Assembly (NCBI RefSeq): GCF_004916975.1
Contig: NZ_STGQ01000001.1
Span: forward strand, 1,698,993 to 1,762,992
Reading direction: 5' to 3'
DNA from: Paenibacillus dokdonensis
GTDB taxonomy: Bacteria > Bacillota > Bacilli > Paenibacillales > Paenibacillaceae
Length of the DNA: 64,000 nucleotides
Positions 17,307-27,039 of this stretch are shown in pieces; within the stretch, counting starts at the first letter, position 1; each line of letters opens with the position of its first letter. The position numbers and the translations under genes are program-made. The notes under the pieces are model-generated. The model saw only the letters and a program-made list of their open reading frames with translations. It made no database searches and was not told the origin of the DNA.

Positions 17307-18074
17307 ATGAAATTGGTATCTTGGAATGTGAACGGCCTTAGAGCCTGCGTGAATAAAGGATTTAACGATTATTTCAAAGAAATGGATGCAGATATATTTT
17401 GCGTGCAGGAGACGAAGCTTCAAGAAGGGCAAATTTGCCTGGATTATGGCGAGGAATATACCCAGTATTGGAACTATGCACAGAAAAAAGGATATTCCGG
17501 CACAGCGGTATTTACCAGATTGAAGCCTCTTTCGGTCTACTATGGAATGGAAGAAAATGAGGAAGCGGAAGGCCGTCTGGTCACACTGGAATTTGATCCA
17601 TTTTATCTGGTGAATGTCTATACTCCCAATGCCAGAAGAGATCTGTCGCGGCTGGAACTCAGAATGGAATGGGAAGAACGCTTTCGCAGCTATGTCACGC
17701 AGCTGGATGCCAAGAAGCCGGTGATTATTTGCGGTGATCTGAACGTGGCCCATCAGGAAATTGACTTGAAGAACTGGAAGTCTAATGTAGGTAACTCCGG
17801 ATTCACCCATGAGGAGCGCGGTAAAATGACGGAGCTTCTGGGTGCGGGATTTGTGGACTCATTCAGACATTTCTATCCGGAGCGGAATGATGCATTTAGC
17901 TGGTGGTCGTTTATGCCGAAGGTAAGAGAACGGAATGTCGGATGGCGTATCGATTATTTTCTTGTTTCGCAGCGGCTCGTGCCTGCACTAACTGATTCCC
18001 GGATTGACTCGCAGACGATGGGTAGTGACCACTGTCCGGTAATTTTGGAACTGGATGAAGATAAGCTGGTTTGA
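17307..18074 (+). CDS. xth: Exodeoxyribonuclease III (AP endonuclease)
   Basis: 255 aa. Cleaves 5' to abasic sites and removes 3' blocking groups in base excision repair. All family signatures are present: KLVSWNVNGLRA (Asn7), QETKLQ (metal-binding Glu34), CGDLNVAH, the Trp/Asp segment GWRIDYFLVS, and the C-terminal GSDHCPV with catalytic His. The start is fixed by AAGGAG 13 bases upstream of ATG 17307. In B. subtilis the gene is called exoA. Monocistronic, ended by a bidirectional terminator. Confidence 0.96.
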   Translation: MKLVSWNVNGLRACVNKGFNDYFKEMDADIFCVQETKLQEGQICLDYGEEYTQYWNYAQKKGYSGTAVFTRLKPLSVYYGMEENEEAEGRLVTLEFDPFYLVNVYTPNARRDLSRLELRMEWEERFRSYVTQLDAKKPVIICGDLNVAHQEIDLKNWKSNVGNSGFTHEERGKMTELLGAGFVDSFRHFYPERNDAFSWWSFMPKVRERNVGWRIDYFLVSQRLVPALTDSRIDSQTMGSDHCPVILELDEDKLV

Positions 18075-18090
18075 TTGTGAAGCAAGCGAT

Positions 18091-18138
18091 AAAAAGGACT
18101 GCTCTCACAGCCATTTGCTGGAGGAACAGTCCTTTGTC
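18091..18138. terminator. Bidirectional terminator between xth and the aminopeptidase
   Basis: AAGGACTG (18094-18101) pairs with CAGTCCTT (18127-18134) and has A- and T-rich flanks. Confidence 0.75.
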
Positions 18139-18158
18139 ATTCTGGTATATCAGATCAA

Positions 18159-19393
18159 TTAAGCCCAGACCCCATTCCGGAATACCGGTTCGATGGTGCC
18201 ATCCGGCAGTTCACCGTCGATCTCTAGCTCCGGGGAGCCAACCATGAAGTCGACATGGGTCAGGCTGACGTTGGCACCGCGTGCCAGCAGGTCTGCCTTG
18301 CTAAGCTTGGTTCCACCTTCGATATTTACCGGATAGGAACTGCCGAGGGCAAAGTGACAGGAAGCATTCTCGTCGATACCTGTATTGTAGAATACCCGCT
18401 TCATTTTGGAAATTGGCGAGTCAAAAGGCACGAGGGCCATTTCACCGAGATACGATGCTCCTTCATCCGTCTCAAGCAGCGAAGTCAAATGCTCGCGTCC
18501 GGAGGCTGCATCATATTCAATGACTTTACCTTCTTTGAATGTCAGCTTGATTCCTTCCACCAGCCGTCCATTCAGATTAAGAGGAAGCGTGCTCGTAACG
18601 GTACCATTCACACCGCTGCGATGCGGCATCGTGTAGATTTCCTCCGTTGGCATGTTAGCGACAAAGTAGTTGCCTTCTTCATTATGATCACCGCCTCCAA
18701 GCCATAGATAGCCTTCCGGCATTTCGACATGGAGATCGGTTCCAGGAGCACGGTAGTGCAAAGCCTTGTATCGTTTGTTGTTTTCATGAACTCCTGCTTC
18801 TGCTTGAGCGTATGAATATGATCCTGCCATGCGGCGACCGGATCATTATCCTCGGTTACCCGGTTCATCTGAAAGACAGCCTCCCACATAGCCGAAACCC
18901 GCTGCTCTTCGGGAAGATCAGCAAATACCTTGTCTGCCCAGGCTTTCGTCGGGGCTTTGATAAGTGACCAAGTCACTTTATTGCTGCGTACATAAGATTG
19001 ATACTTCTCGCGGGCGACAGCAGCAGCCTTGACCGCAGTGGATACTTTTGAAGAATCAATACCTCGGAAAAGCTCCGGATCCGGCACTTTGATATGTAAT
19101 ACCGCACCGCCGCCTTCAGCTAACTGTTCCATGGTGTCCGCTTGCCATTTTGGATAGTATCCAAATGAGTCGTCAGGAGCCTTTTCATAGCGGATTCGCG
19201 TTATTTTTTCATCATCCCAATCGACCTGTACGAATTTGGCACCGGCTTCATAGGCTTTAGATACGACATGGCGCGTGAAATCTGCAGTTTCCAATGGCGA
19301 TTGTACAAGCAGTACCTGCCCCGGTTGGATGTTCACGCCTACTTTAATAACCAGTTCAGCGTATTTTTCTATCATGTGATTGAAATCTGTCAT
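18159..19393 (-). pseudogene. M29 family aminopeptidase (AmpS/PepS-like), frameshifted
   Basis: Two overlapping frames together encode one M29 metallo-aminopeptidase of about 411 aa, the normal family length. Frame 1 runs from ATG 19393 (DFNHMIEKYAELVIKVGVNI) to the sequence KQKQEFMK; the rest of the protein (NNKRYKALHYRAPGTDL to FRNGVWA) is in the next frame. The break is at the T4 run 18781-18784, an A4 run in the coding sense; one more A restores EFMKNNKRYKALHY. The C-terminal half keeps the expected NMPTEEIYTMPHR, HFALGSSYP and HVDFMVG motifs. Either a recent single-base frameshift or a homopolymer sequencing error. A zinc or cobalt peptidase acting on N-terminal residues if intact. Confidence 0.88.
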
Positions 19394-19509
19394 TGCGATT
19401 TGTCCTCCGGTTTCTTTTGAAATCTCTTGAAGAATATAGAACCTGATTTTCTATTCAATTATAACCTGAAATGAAAATCGGTGCTTTTGGATTTGCCGGG
19501 AACAACATA

Positions 19510-20331
19510 TCAGCTTTTAATCGCACCAGCAGCGATGTCTGAAATGAACTGCTTGCTGACAAACAGAAACATAATAATGAGCGGGATCACAGCCAACAGC
19601 GTGCCTGCAATCACGAGTGCATAATCCGTTGTATAAATGCCATTCAGTGAAGCGAGGGCAACCTGCAGCGTGAATTTCCGTTCATCATTGAGTATAATCA
19701 GCGGCCACAGATAGTCATTCCATGCCCCGATAAATGTAAATGCTCCAAGGAAGGATAAAGCAGGTCTCAGGATTGGCAGCGAAATATTCCAGTACAGCCG
19801 GAAAAATCCGCAGCCATCCATTTTGCCGGCGTCCAGCAGTTCGGACGGAACGGATTCTTCAGCGTACTGCCTGATCCAAAATATGCCGAATGCGTTTGCC
19901 ATGCCGGGTATAATCAGCGCCTTGAACGATCCCACCCAGCCGAATTTGGCCATAATGACAAAGGAAGGAACCAGGGAGAGCTGGGCGGGTGCCATCATGG
20001 TAGCCAGAAGAAGAACGAAAAGCCACTTTTTGCCGGGAAATGTAAATTTGGCGAAAGTGTAGCCTGCCAGCGAATCAAAAAACAACACCAGAATCGTAAT
20101 TGCAGAGGCAACAAACAACGTATTGAACAGGGTCCGGAAAAAGTTGATGCTCTCGAACACCCGTGAAATATTATCGAACAAATGTGTTCCAAACCATAAT
20201 TTTGGCGGAAGGCTGTAAATTTCAGGCGTGGTGCGGGTTGCCATGACGGCAAGCCAATAAAAAGGAAAGACGGATACAATGAGACCCGCGATCAGTCCCA
20301 CGTATAGTAAAACGTTTTTGCTCCGTACCAT
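19510..20331 (-). CDS. Carbohydrate ABC transporter permease, MalG type (CUT1)
   Basis: 273 aa, six membrane helices, with the EAA loop (ELLDAGKMDGCGFFRLYWNISLPILRP) that contacts the ATPase. The start is ATG 20331 because GGGAGGG precedes it; the frame extends further upstream without a better start. Third gene of the binding protein-permease-permease operon. No ATPase gene is nearby, as is common for CUT1 systems in Firmicutes, which share an MsmX/MsmK type ATPase encoded elsewhere. Confidence 0.93.
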   Translation of the reverse strand: MVRSKNVLLYVGLIAGLIVSVFPFYWLAVMATRTTPEIYSLPPKLWFGTHLFDNISRVFESINFFRTLFNTLFVASAITILVLFFDSLAGYTFAKFTFPGKKWLFVLLLATMMAPAQLSLVPSFVIMAKFGWVGSFKALIIPGMANAFGIFWIRQYAEESVPSELLDAGKMDGCGFFRLYWNISLPILRPALSFLGAFTFIGAWNDYLWPLIILNDERKFTLQVALASLNGIYTTDYALVIAGTLLAVIPLIIMFLFVSKQFISDIAAGAIKS

Positions 20332-20359
20332 ACAAATCCCTCCCGGTATGTATTGAACA

Positions 20360-21307
20360 TTACATCGTTCCTTTTCCCTGAACCATTTTCCAGTTGAATA
20401 AGGAGAAGAGGGCAATCAGAACGAACATCCCCCAGCCGACAGCCGATCCATAACCGAAATAGTTATTGATGAAGGCTTCGCGGTACAAATAGAGGACGAT
20501 GGTTAATCCCCCGCCGTTGACTCCCCCGTCGTTGCCGACAAGAACTTGCGGTTCAGTGAATATCTGCATGCCGCCAATGGTGGATGTAATGACGGTAAAG
20601 AGTATGATGGGACGAAGATTGGGAAGCGTGATGCGGAAAAATGACTGGATACCCGACGCGCCGTCAATTTTAGCTGCCTCATAAAGTACGGACGGAATGC
20701 TCTGCAGACCTGCAAGATAGATGACGGCATTATATCCAACCCAGCGCCAGATTACCATAAAGGAAACAGCCAATTGGATGCCCCAGGTATGATTCAGCCA
20801 CTCGACCGGATCGAGACCAATCAAAGTGAAGATGTAATTCAAAAGTCCGTAATTATTGGAAAAGACAGTACTGAACACGATGGATACGGCGACAAGTGAG
20901 GTGACGTTCGGCAGAAAATAACCTATCCGGAAAAAGGTACGGAATTTTACGAAGGAAGCATTGAGCAGAAAAGCTACAACAAGTGCCGAGAAGAGCATCG
21001 GAATCGTGGAATAGATCCAGATGAGCAGTGTGTTGCCCACGGCCTTCCAAAACTCCGGATCGGTCAGCATAAACCGGTAGTTATTCACTCCATTGAAGGT
21101 CATTACACCGATTCCATCCCATCTTTGAAAGGACAGGTACATGGAAAAGAGAATCGGAAATAGGCCGAACACGGCAAACAGAAGATAGAATGGCGAGATT
21201 GCCATATATTCTTTGCGGTGCTTCCATATTTCCGAAGACAGCTTGCGTTTGGTAGTGGCAGGATATGGCGTGCGCGGCTCCAGTGGTTGGCGTAGCGGTT
21301 CTCCCAT
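20360..21307 (-). CDS. Carbohydrate ABC transporter permease, MalF type (CUT1)
   Basis: 315 aa, six membrane helices, with the EAA loop LYEAAKIDGASGIQSFFRIT. ATG 21307 is preferred since GGGGAGG lies 9 bases upstream; an in-frame TTG at 21316 is possible. It lies 30 bases after the binding protein gene and 28 bases before the second permease, so the three genes are one transcription unit. Substrate is an oligosaccharide or sugar of unknown identity. Confidence 0.93.
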   Translation of the reverse strand: MGEPLRQPLEPRTPYPATTKRKLSSEIWKHRKEYMAISPFYLLFAVFGLFPILFSMYLSFQRWDGIGVMTFNGVNNYRFMLTDPEFWKAVGNTLLIWIYSTIPMLFSALVVAFLLNASFVKFRTFFRIGYFLPNVTSLVAVSIVFSTVFSNNYGLLNYIFTLIGLDPVEWLNHTWGIQLAVSFMVIWRWVGYNAVIYLAGLQSIPSVLYEAAKIDGASGIQSFFRITLPNLRPIILFTVITSTIGGMQIFTEPQVLVGNDGGVNGGGLTIVLYLYREAFINNYFGYGSAVGWGMFVLIALFSLFNWKMVQGKGTM

Positions 21308-21337
21308 ACATTTCAACCTCCCCGGTTGGTGTAATTC

Positions 21338-22591
21338 TTAACGAAGCAGTTCTTTTTTTAATCGTTTCAGAGCGGCATCCCAAGCTGTATTTGGATCCTT
21401 GCCCAGGGATACAGATTGCAGCTCACGGGTTACAATCCCGTTCAAATTTGCATATTTGCTTCCAAAGTACGCTGGTTTAACATTCCGGGCAGATTCGGTG
21501 AAAATCTCTCCCGTGCTTTGACCGCCGAAAAAGTCTTCCTTCTCTTTCATAACCGGTGCATCCAGCGCTTGGGTAGCAGACGGAAAGAGGTTGATATCTT
21601 TAAAGGCTGTGACCTGATTCTCGGGATTCATCAGCCATTTCATGACTTCGAAAGATTCCTTGGGATATTTGCTTGTTTTCATAATCGCGAGGAAGGAGCC
21701 GCCATTATTACCATCACCGCCGGGAGCCCTGGCTACCCGCCATTTGCCGGCTGTATCAGGTGCTGCATCCATCAGGATTTGCTTGCACCATACAGCACCA
21801 ACGAAGGAGGCGATTTTTCCGTTATTCATCGCGGCATTCCATTCGGACGTGAAAGAGTTAGCGTTAGCGATCAACCCCATCTGTGAAGCCTGCACCGCTA
21901 AATCCCATGCTTTTTTCATCGATGAATCTGAATTTTCGCCTATGAAATCGTCTTTTTTATCAAAATAAATTTTGTCTGACTGGGCGTTGATTTGCGTATA
22001 GATGCCGCCGATATTATCGGTCAGCTTCACCTTGTTTCCAAGTGACTGCTGCAGCTTTTCACCTGCCTTGAAATAATCCTCCCAGGTGCCCATTTGTTTA
22101 TGGACTTCTTCAGGATCCGTAGGGAGTCCGGCCTGACTGAACAGATCTTCACGGTAAAATAAAGCGGTAGGGCCCGTATCAATGGGCATAGCGATCATTT
22201 TGCCTTCCGGGGTTACACCAAACTGCCATTTCCAGTCCAGATAATCCGGCTCGATATCCTTCGCGCCAAGCTCGTAAAGATCATAAAAGCGGTCTGCACT
22301 CGGGAACAGCTCGGTAACCCAGTCGTTAAAGGCTACGATATCGGGGCCGCTGCTGCCTGCAGCCAAGGTCGTCTTGAGCTTGGATTTGAAATCACCGCCG
22401 ATCTTTTGGGCATTGATCCGTACATCTGGAAATTGTTTTTGCACGGCCTGAATGAGCTTGTCATCAAGACCGCGATTCCAGTACCATAATGTAAGCGTTT
22501 TCTGATTTGGGTTTGATGAATTGCTGGAGCATCCACTTACCATGAACACGACAATCAACAGCCAGAAGATGTACACGCGGGTTTTTCCCAT
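21338..22591 (-). CDS. Extracellular sugar-binding lipoprotein of the CUT1 transporter
   Basis: 417 aa from ATG 22591, preceded by TGGAGGC. A lipoprotein signal ends in the lipobox MVSGC (Cys about residue 21), then a Ser/Asn-rich linker and the periplasmic-binding fold of family 1 (LTLWYWNRGLDD, SGPDIVAFNDW, GKMIAMPIDTGPTALFYRED, PGGDGNNGGSFLAI). It captures the substrate and delivers it to the two permeases encoded downstream. Sugar specificity is not evident; the divergent hydrolase gene offers a hint only. Confidence 0.93.
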   Translation of the reverse strand: MGKTRVYIFWLLIVVFMVSGCSSNSSNPNQKTLTLWYWNRGLDDKLIQAVQKQFPDVRINAQKIGGDFKSKLKTTLAAGSSGPDIVAFNDWVTELFPSADRFYDLYELGAKDIEPDYLDWKWQFGVTPEGKMIAMPIDTGPTALFYREDLFSQAGLPTDPEEVHKQMGTWEDYFKAGEKLQQSLGNKVKLTDNIGGIYTQINAQSDKIYFDKKDDFIGENSDSSMKKAWDLAVQASQMGLIANANSFTSEWNAAMNNGKIASFVGAVWCKQILMDAAPDTAGKWRVARAPGGDGNNGGSFLAIMKTSKYPKESFEVMKWLMNPENQVTAFKDINLFPSATQALDAPVMKEKEDFFGGQSTGEIFTESARNVKPAYFGSKYANLNGIVTRELQSVSLGKDPNTAWDAALKRLKKELLR

Positions 22592-22746
22592 CCACTTTGC
22601 CTCCATTCTTGTTTCAGCAGGTTGACTAAAATCCTATCCACACTTCCTAAATTATGTATAATGGTAATTATTAATCGCTTTTTTTTTATTTGAAACGCCG
22701 TTAATTTCTCAGCAAAGCCACTTTAAAACTAAGGGAGAGTGGATGT

Positions 22747-24192
22747 ATGCAGAATACAGATGTATCTCTGCCGAGAAAATCCCCTGAAGAATTGGGGATT
22801 TCTTCGAAAAACGTTATCGGGTTTCTGGATGGTTTGAAAGCGCATAACATTGAACTACACAGCTTTATGTTTCTGCGGCATGGAAATGTGGCTGTGGAAG
22901 GCTGGTGGAGTCCGTACGCACCGGAGCTTCCGCACATGCTGTTTTCGCTCAGCAAGAGCTTCACGTCGACCGCGATCGGCATGGCTGTGCATGAAGGGAT
23001 TTTGACGCTGGATGATCAGGTCATTTCTTTCTTCCCGGAAGATCTGCCTGAGGAAGTGTCTCATCATCTCGCTGCCATGCAAATTCGCCATCTACTCATG
23101 ATGGGCACCGGCCATGACACAGATACGATGGATGCTCTCCATGAGGCAGTGGACGGCAACTGGGTCAAGGCTTTTCTGAGTCTGCCTGTCGACCATGAAC
23201 CCGGCACTCATTTTCTTTATAATACGGGTGCTACCTATATGCTATCAGCAATTTTACAAAAGGCATCCGGGCAAAATCTATTGCAATTTTTGCATAATCG
23301 TTTGTTTGAGCCACTTGGCATTCAGCATCCAACCTGGGAAACCTGTCCGCGCGGCATACATACAGGAGGCTTCGGCCTGAACATCACAACGGAGGACATT
23401 GCGAAGTTCGGACAATTGTATTTGCAAAAGGGAATGTGGCAAGGACAACGCCTAATTGAAGAGCAGTGGATAGATGAAGCCACAAGCAAGCAGATTTCCA
23501 ATGGTGATGGGGGAGACAGCGACTGGGCTCAAGGTTATGGTTACCAGTTCTGGCGCTGCCGCCATGGTGTTTACCGTGGAGACGGGGCCTTCGGTCAATT
23601 CTGTATTGTCTTGCCGGAACATGATGCTGTGATAGCCATGACATCAGGAACCAATGATCTCCAAGGCGTTTTGAATGTTGTGTGGGAGCATCTACTGGAT
23701 GCACTTCTCCCGGAAGCGGTGGACGCGGACGAATGGTCAGGTGAACTGAAAGAGCGTCTGGAGCAGCTTCATTTGGAGCCTCCTCAGATTGCATTGGATT
23801 CATTACGGGAATCGCAAATCAGCGGAAGAACCTATAAGCTTGAAGAGAACGAGCTCAAAATTGATAACCTGAGCATTGAGTTCGATGAGGATGCAGCCGT
23901 CCTGACATTGCAGGGGTTGGATGGCGAACATGTGCTGAAGCTTGGCCGACATCATTGGATAATCGGACAATCGCAGTTTTTCAACCGTCAGGATGGATAT
24001 TTTGCAGGAAGTTTTACCTGGAGAACGACCGAGGCTCTGCTTCTCACGATTCGAGGAATCGAAACACCATTCTGTTTGTCACTTGAAGCACAATATCAGG
24101 ATGAGGATACCTTAGAGATCCAACAAGGGATCAACGTGTCCTTCGGTCCCACGGAAGGCAAGCCTATTCTGGGAAGGGCTTCGATGGAGTAA
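22747..24192 (+). CDS. Beta-lactamase-fold serine hydrolase (class C-like/esterase)
   Basis: 481 aa. The N-terminal 330 residues have the serine beta-lactamase/DD-peptidase fold: Ser67-x-x-Lys70 in FSLSKSF, then Tyr158 in FLYNTGATY (the YxN-type motif) and a Gly/His loop near HTGGFGLNITTEDIAKFGQLYL. A C-terminal domain of about 140 residues is of unknown type. There is no signal peptide, so it is likely cytoplasmic. Related proteins act as esterases or D-aminopeptidases more often than as lactamases. It is divergent from the sugar transporter operon, which may point to a shared regulator. Confidence 0.87.
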   Translation: MQNTDVSLPRKSPEELGISSKNVIGFLDGLKAHNIELHSFMFLRHGNVAVEGWWSPYAPELPHMLFSLSKSFTSTAIGMAVHEGILTLDDQVISFFPEDLPEEVSHHLAAMQIRHLLMMGTGHDTDTMDALHEAVDGNWVKAFLSLPVDHEPGTHFLYNTGATYMLSAILQKASGQNLLQFLHNRLFEPLGIQHPTWETCPRGIHTGGFGLNITTEDIAKFGQLYLQKGMWQGQRLIEEQWIDEATSKQISNGDGGDSDWAQGYGYQFWRCRHGVYRGDGAFGQFCIVLPEHDAVIAMTSGTNDLQGVLNVVWEHLLDALLPEAVDADEWSGELKERLEQLHLEPPQIALDSLRESQISGRTYKLEENELKIDNLSIEFDEDAAVLTLQGLDGEHVLKLGRHHWIIGQSQFFNRQDGYFAGSFTWRTTEALLLTIRGIETPFCLSLEAQYQDEDTLEIQQGINVSFGPTEGKPILGRASME

Positions 24193-24218
24193 AAGGATCT
24201 TTTGAATAGAAATTTCAG

Positions 24219-24259
24219 AAAAGAGCTCACTCGCTGCTATGCGATTGGGCTCTTTCCGT
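24219..24259 (+). terminator. Weak terminator after the hydrolase gene
   Basis: AAAGAGC pairs with GCTCTTT with an inner CGC/GCG stem and mismatches; a short T-rich tail follows. Confidence 0.5.
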
Positions 24260-24360
24260 TAGAGTATATTGTTATTTGGTTATATGAAATCATCCATTTT
24301 CAGATTGAAACCTATTTTGGTGCTCCACCGTCTAAAGATGAAGGAGGTGGATTTTAGAAA

Positions 24361-25239
24361 ATGAATAAAAACAAAGTGAAAATCTGCTCTTTTCTGTTGA
24401 CGCTCCTGCTAGTCTTGTCATTGGCAGCATGTGAGAGCCATTCAAAAGAGACATCCAGCCCCCCGGAACAAGATAAGTCTGTGAGTCAAGAGCCTGTGAA
24501 GCCTGAACAGACAACAGTCATCAAAGAGGGATCAGGCAGCTTCAGCGGATTAGCGGATCCACACACCGTTGAGATTATCGTTGAAGGTAAGCCGTTGTCT
24601 TTTCAATTTGGCGAAGCGTTGAAGCAGTCCGTAGAACAAATCAAACCCGATCAACAAGTCGAATTTAAATATGAAGAAAAAGCCATTGAAGGCGATGCCA
24701 CGTTGAAACAGCTCATTCTAACCGGAATCACCAAAAGTGAAGCGAAGAAATCGGATGACAATAGCAGTGTGGACAAAGCGCTCCCGGACGATAAAAAGCT
24801 TGATGTCACGCTTGAAGGTGAAGAGGAGCAGCGTATCGCTAAGCTGGTGCGCGGAGACGGGTATGCAATGTACATGTTTGAACAGTTTGCGTTTGATAGG
24901 GAGAAGAATCTGTTGTATATGCATGTAGATCCTCGTTTCAAGGTGCGCATAGAGAAGTTGACATCCGATTTTAATCTGGATGTTTTGATGCTGAAGGGTA
25001 AAGCTGAACTCGGGAAGCATGGTGAGGTTACCCGTTTGAAGGAAAGCGGCTTAGTAGGTACCGTGAAGGGTTCAAAGCTGTTCTTAATGGTACAGGATAA
25101 AACGGGGACATATGAATATATCGCCAAGGAACTGGACGGTAACGGCTACATTTTTCATGTGGATATACCGCAGGGTGAAGCTGCCGAGGGTTTCGTACCA
25201 CTAGCTTTCGCCACCCTGAATACGATTACGAACCAATAA
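24361..25239 (+). CDS. Hypothetical lipoprotein
   Basis: 292 aa. A clear lipoprotein signal peptide has lipobox LAAC (Cys about residue 24), followed by a Ser/Pro/Glu-rich linker. The remainder has two parts: a small beta domain (about 48-130, beginning GSGSFSGLADPHTVEIIVEG) and a C-terminal domain of about 150 residues; I recognise neither with confidence. AAGGAGG lies upstream of ATG 24361. It is a surface-anchored protein on its own transcript, ended by the terminator at 25279-25315. Confidence 0.8.
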   Translation: MNKNKVKICSFLLTLLLVLSLAACESHSKETSSPPEQDKSVSQEPVKPEQTTVIKEGSGSFSGLADPHTVEIIVEGKPLSFQFGEALKQSVEQIKPDQQVEFKYEEKAIEGDATLKQLILTGITKSEAKKSDDNSSVDKALPDDKKLDVTLEGEEEQRIAKLVRGDGYAMYMFEQFAFDREKNLLYMHVDPRFKVRIEKLTSDFNLDVLMLKGKAELGKHGEVTRLKESGLVGTVKGSKLFLMVQDKTGTYEYIAKELDGNGYIFHVDIPQGEAAEGFVPLAFATLNTITNQ

Positions 25240-25278
25240 CTCGTGATGATTCCAGCAATTTCAAGTCTACAGCCAAAA

Positions 25279-25315
25279 AAGCTGTTTTGGGCGCTATGCC
25301 TAAGACGGCTTTTTC
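25279..25315 (+). terminator. Terminator after the hypothetical lipoprotein gene
   Basis: AGCTGTTTTGGGC (25280-25292) pairs with GCCTAAGACGGCT (25298-25310), using G-U pairs, followed by TTTTT. Confidence 0.8.
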
Positions 25316-25485
25316 AAATTTACTGCCTGTAAATTAGGATTGAATCGCAGATTTTTAACAATTCATGCCAAAATATTTAATTTTCCTTTAATGAACTTTT
25401 CAGCGTGTATTAAGCACCTATTCAGCTTGTTTTAAATGAAGGATGGTACGATCATCTTATTCAAGGGAAGGGAGAATGAAGATGA

Positions 25486-27039
25486 ATGAATAAGGTGACT
25501 AAGAACGTATTAATCATCTGCAGCTGCGTCGTTGTGATAGGAGCGGGAGGGACTTATTTTGTCCAGAAAAGCTCGGCGAAGCCCAAGACGGAAACAGCGA
25601 CGATTACATACGAAGTCAAAAAGGGCAATTTATCGAAAACGGTTACCTCCTCGGGTAATGTGGAGGCATCAGATTCTGTCAACTTATCCTTCAGCGGAAA
25701 ATCCAAAGTAACCAAGGTCAATGTGAATGCAGGAGATAAAGTGCAAAAAGGCCAGCTGATTGCCGAGATGGATGCAACGGCACTTCAAAATGCGCTCTTG
25801 TCCGCGCAGGCCAACTATGACAGTGCGGCTGCGAAGCTTAAAAGCTTGGAAGACGGAACGGATTCTAGTACAATAGCTGATCAAAAATACCAGGTATCCA
25901 AAGCCAAATCGGATCTCAGCAGCGCGGAGAGTGATCTGGCAAAAGCCAAGAAACTGGCTAATCCCACTTATATGCAGCAGCAGGTAGACAAGGCCAAAAC
26001 AGCTGTCGTGAATGCTCAAACGAAGCTCGATGAAGTCAAACAAGGAACGGATCAGTCGCAGGTTTTATTCGCACAGGTGGCTCTCGAGAATGCACAGAAT
26101 GCATATAAACAGGCAGCGTCACAGCAAAGCGGCGGCCAAGATTCTCCGCAATCCTCTGTGACTGCGGCCCAAAGCAAGGTTGATAACGCAAAACGGACTT
26201 ACGATCAGGCAGTCGAGCAGCTGACCAAGCTTCAAAAAGGTCCGGAGGAAAGTGATCTCGCGATGGCCAAAGCCAATGTCGCTCAAGCACAGGCTAATCT
26301 GAGTGATGCGAAGGCCAATATCGAAGGAGCCAAAATTTTTGCTCCTTATAATGGGATGATTTCAGCGGTGAACATCAAAGCCGGCGAATATCCGACAGGG
26401 GATAGTACGGCGGTTTCCATGTTTTCCACTGAAGGAAGCTATAAAATATCGGCTTCTATTGATGACACCGACATTACGGATGTGAAGGCTGGACAGGAAG
26501 CGAACATCACCTTTGACGCACTTACGGGAGTGACCTTAAAAGGGAAAGTGACCAGTAGAGCCGTGCTTGGTGAAATTCAAAGCAGTGGACTCGTGACTTT
26601 TCCGGTGACAGTGGAGATTACTCCGGGACAGGAAAATGCGGATAAGTTGATTCCGGGACTCAGCGCAACGATTGCGGTTATCACAGACGGCAAGAAGGAT
26701 GTGCTGAGCGTACCGGATGCGGCGATCAAATCCTTTGGCGGCAGAAAAATCGTGATGGTTGATAATAACGGTACAACGGAACAAAAGGAAATCACGACCG
26801 GACTTGATGATGGAGCCAGCACGGAGGTGATGTCAGGCCTATCGGAAGGCGATAAGGTCAGCATTACGATGACCACGACTTCAACGAACAAATCAGCTTC
26901 CTCATCCATGATGCAAGGTGGATTCGGCGGCTTTGGCGGCTTCAGCGGCGGTCAAATGCAGGGCGGCAGGGAACAGTTTAACCGCACCGGGGGTACAGGC
27001 ACGCGGCAAAGCAGCACTGGTAACGGAGGTGGCCGGTAG
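25486..27039 (+). CDS. Membrane fusion protein (HlyD/MacA/YknX type) of an ABC exporter
   Basis: 517 aa. An N-terminal membrane anchor (about residues 7-27) is followed by a lipoyl-like half (SGNVEASDSVNLSFSGKSK, INVNAGDKVQKGQLIAEMD), a long helical hairpin of Ala/Gln/Lys heptads (about 95-275), the second lipoyl half (IFAPYNGMISAVNIKAGEY) and a beta-barrel. The C-terminal about 50 residues are Gly/Phe/Gln-rich low complexity (GGFGGFGGFSGG), as in YknX-type proteins. It joins the MacB-type permease and ATPase encoded by the next two genes. The stop codon overlaps the GTG of the ATPase gene by one base, so the three genes are one operon. Export substrate unknown; YknWXYZ of B. subtilis protects against the SdpC toxin. 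Confidence 0.92.
   Translation: MNKVTKNVLIICSCVVVIGAGGTYFVQKSSAKPKTETATITYEVKKGNLSKTVTSSGNVEASDSVNLSFSGKSKVTKVNVNAGDKVQKGQLIAEMDATALQNALLSAQANYDSAAAKLKSLEDGTDSSTIADQKYQVSKAKSDLSSAESDLAKAKKLANPTYMQQQVDKAKTAVVNAQTKLDEVKQGTDQSQVLFAQVALENAQNAYKQAASQQSGGQDSPQSSVTAAQSKVDNAKRTYDQAVEQLTKLQKGPEESDLAMAKANVAQAQANLSDAKANIEGAKIFAPYNGMISAVNIKAGEYPTGDSTAVSMFSTEGSYKISASIDDTDITDVKAGQEANITFDALTGVTLKGKVTSRAVLGEIQSSGLVTFPVTVEITPGQENADKLIPGLSATIAVITDGKKDVLSVPDAAIKSFGGRKIVMVDNNGTTEQKEITTGLDDGASTEVMSGLSEGDKVSITMTTTSTNKSASSSMMQGGFGGFGGFSGGQMQGGREQFNRTGGTGTRQSSTGNGGGR

Noticed and set aside
18775..18790. Programmed -1 frameshift in the aminopeptidase gene
   Set aside because: The site lacks a canonical slippery heptamer and a clear downstream structure, and family members are single-frame genes; mutation or sequencing error is simpler.
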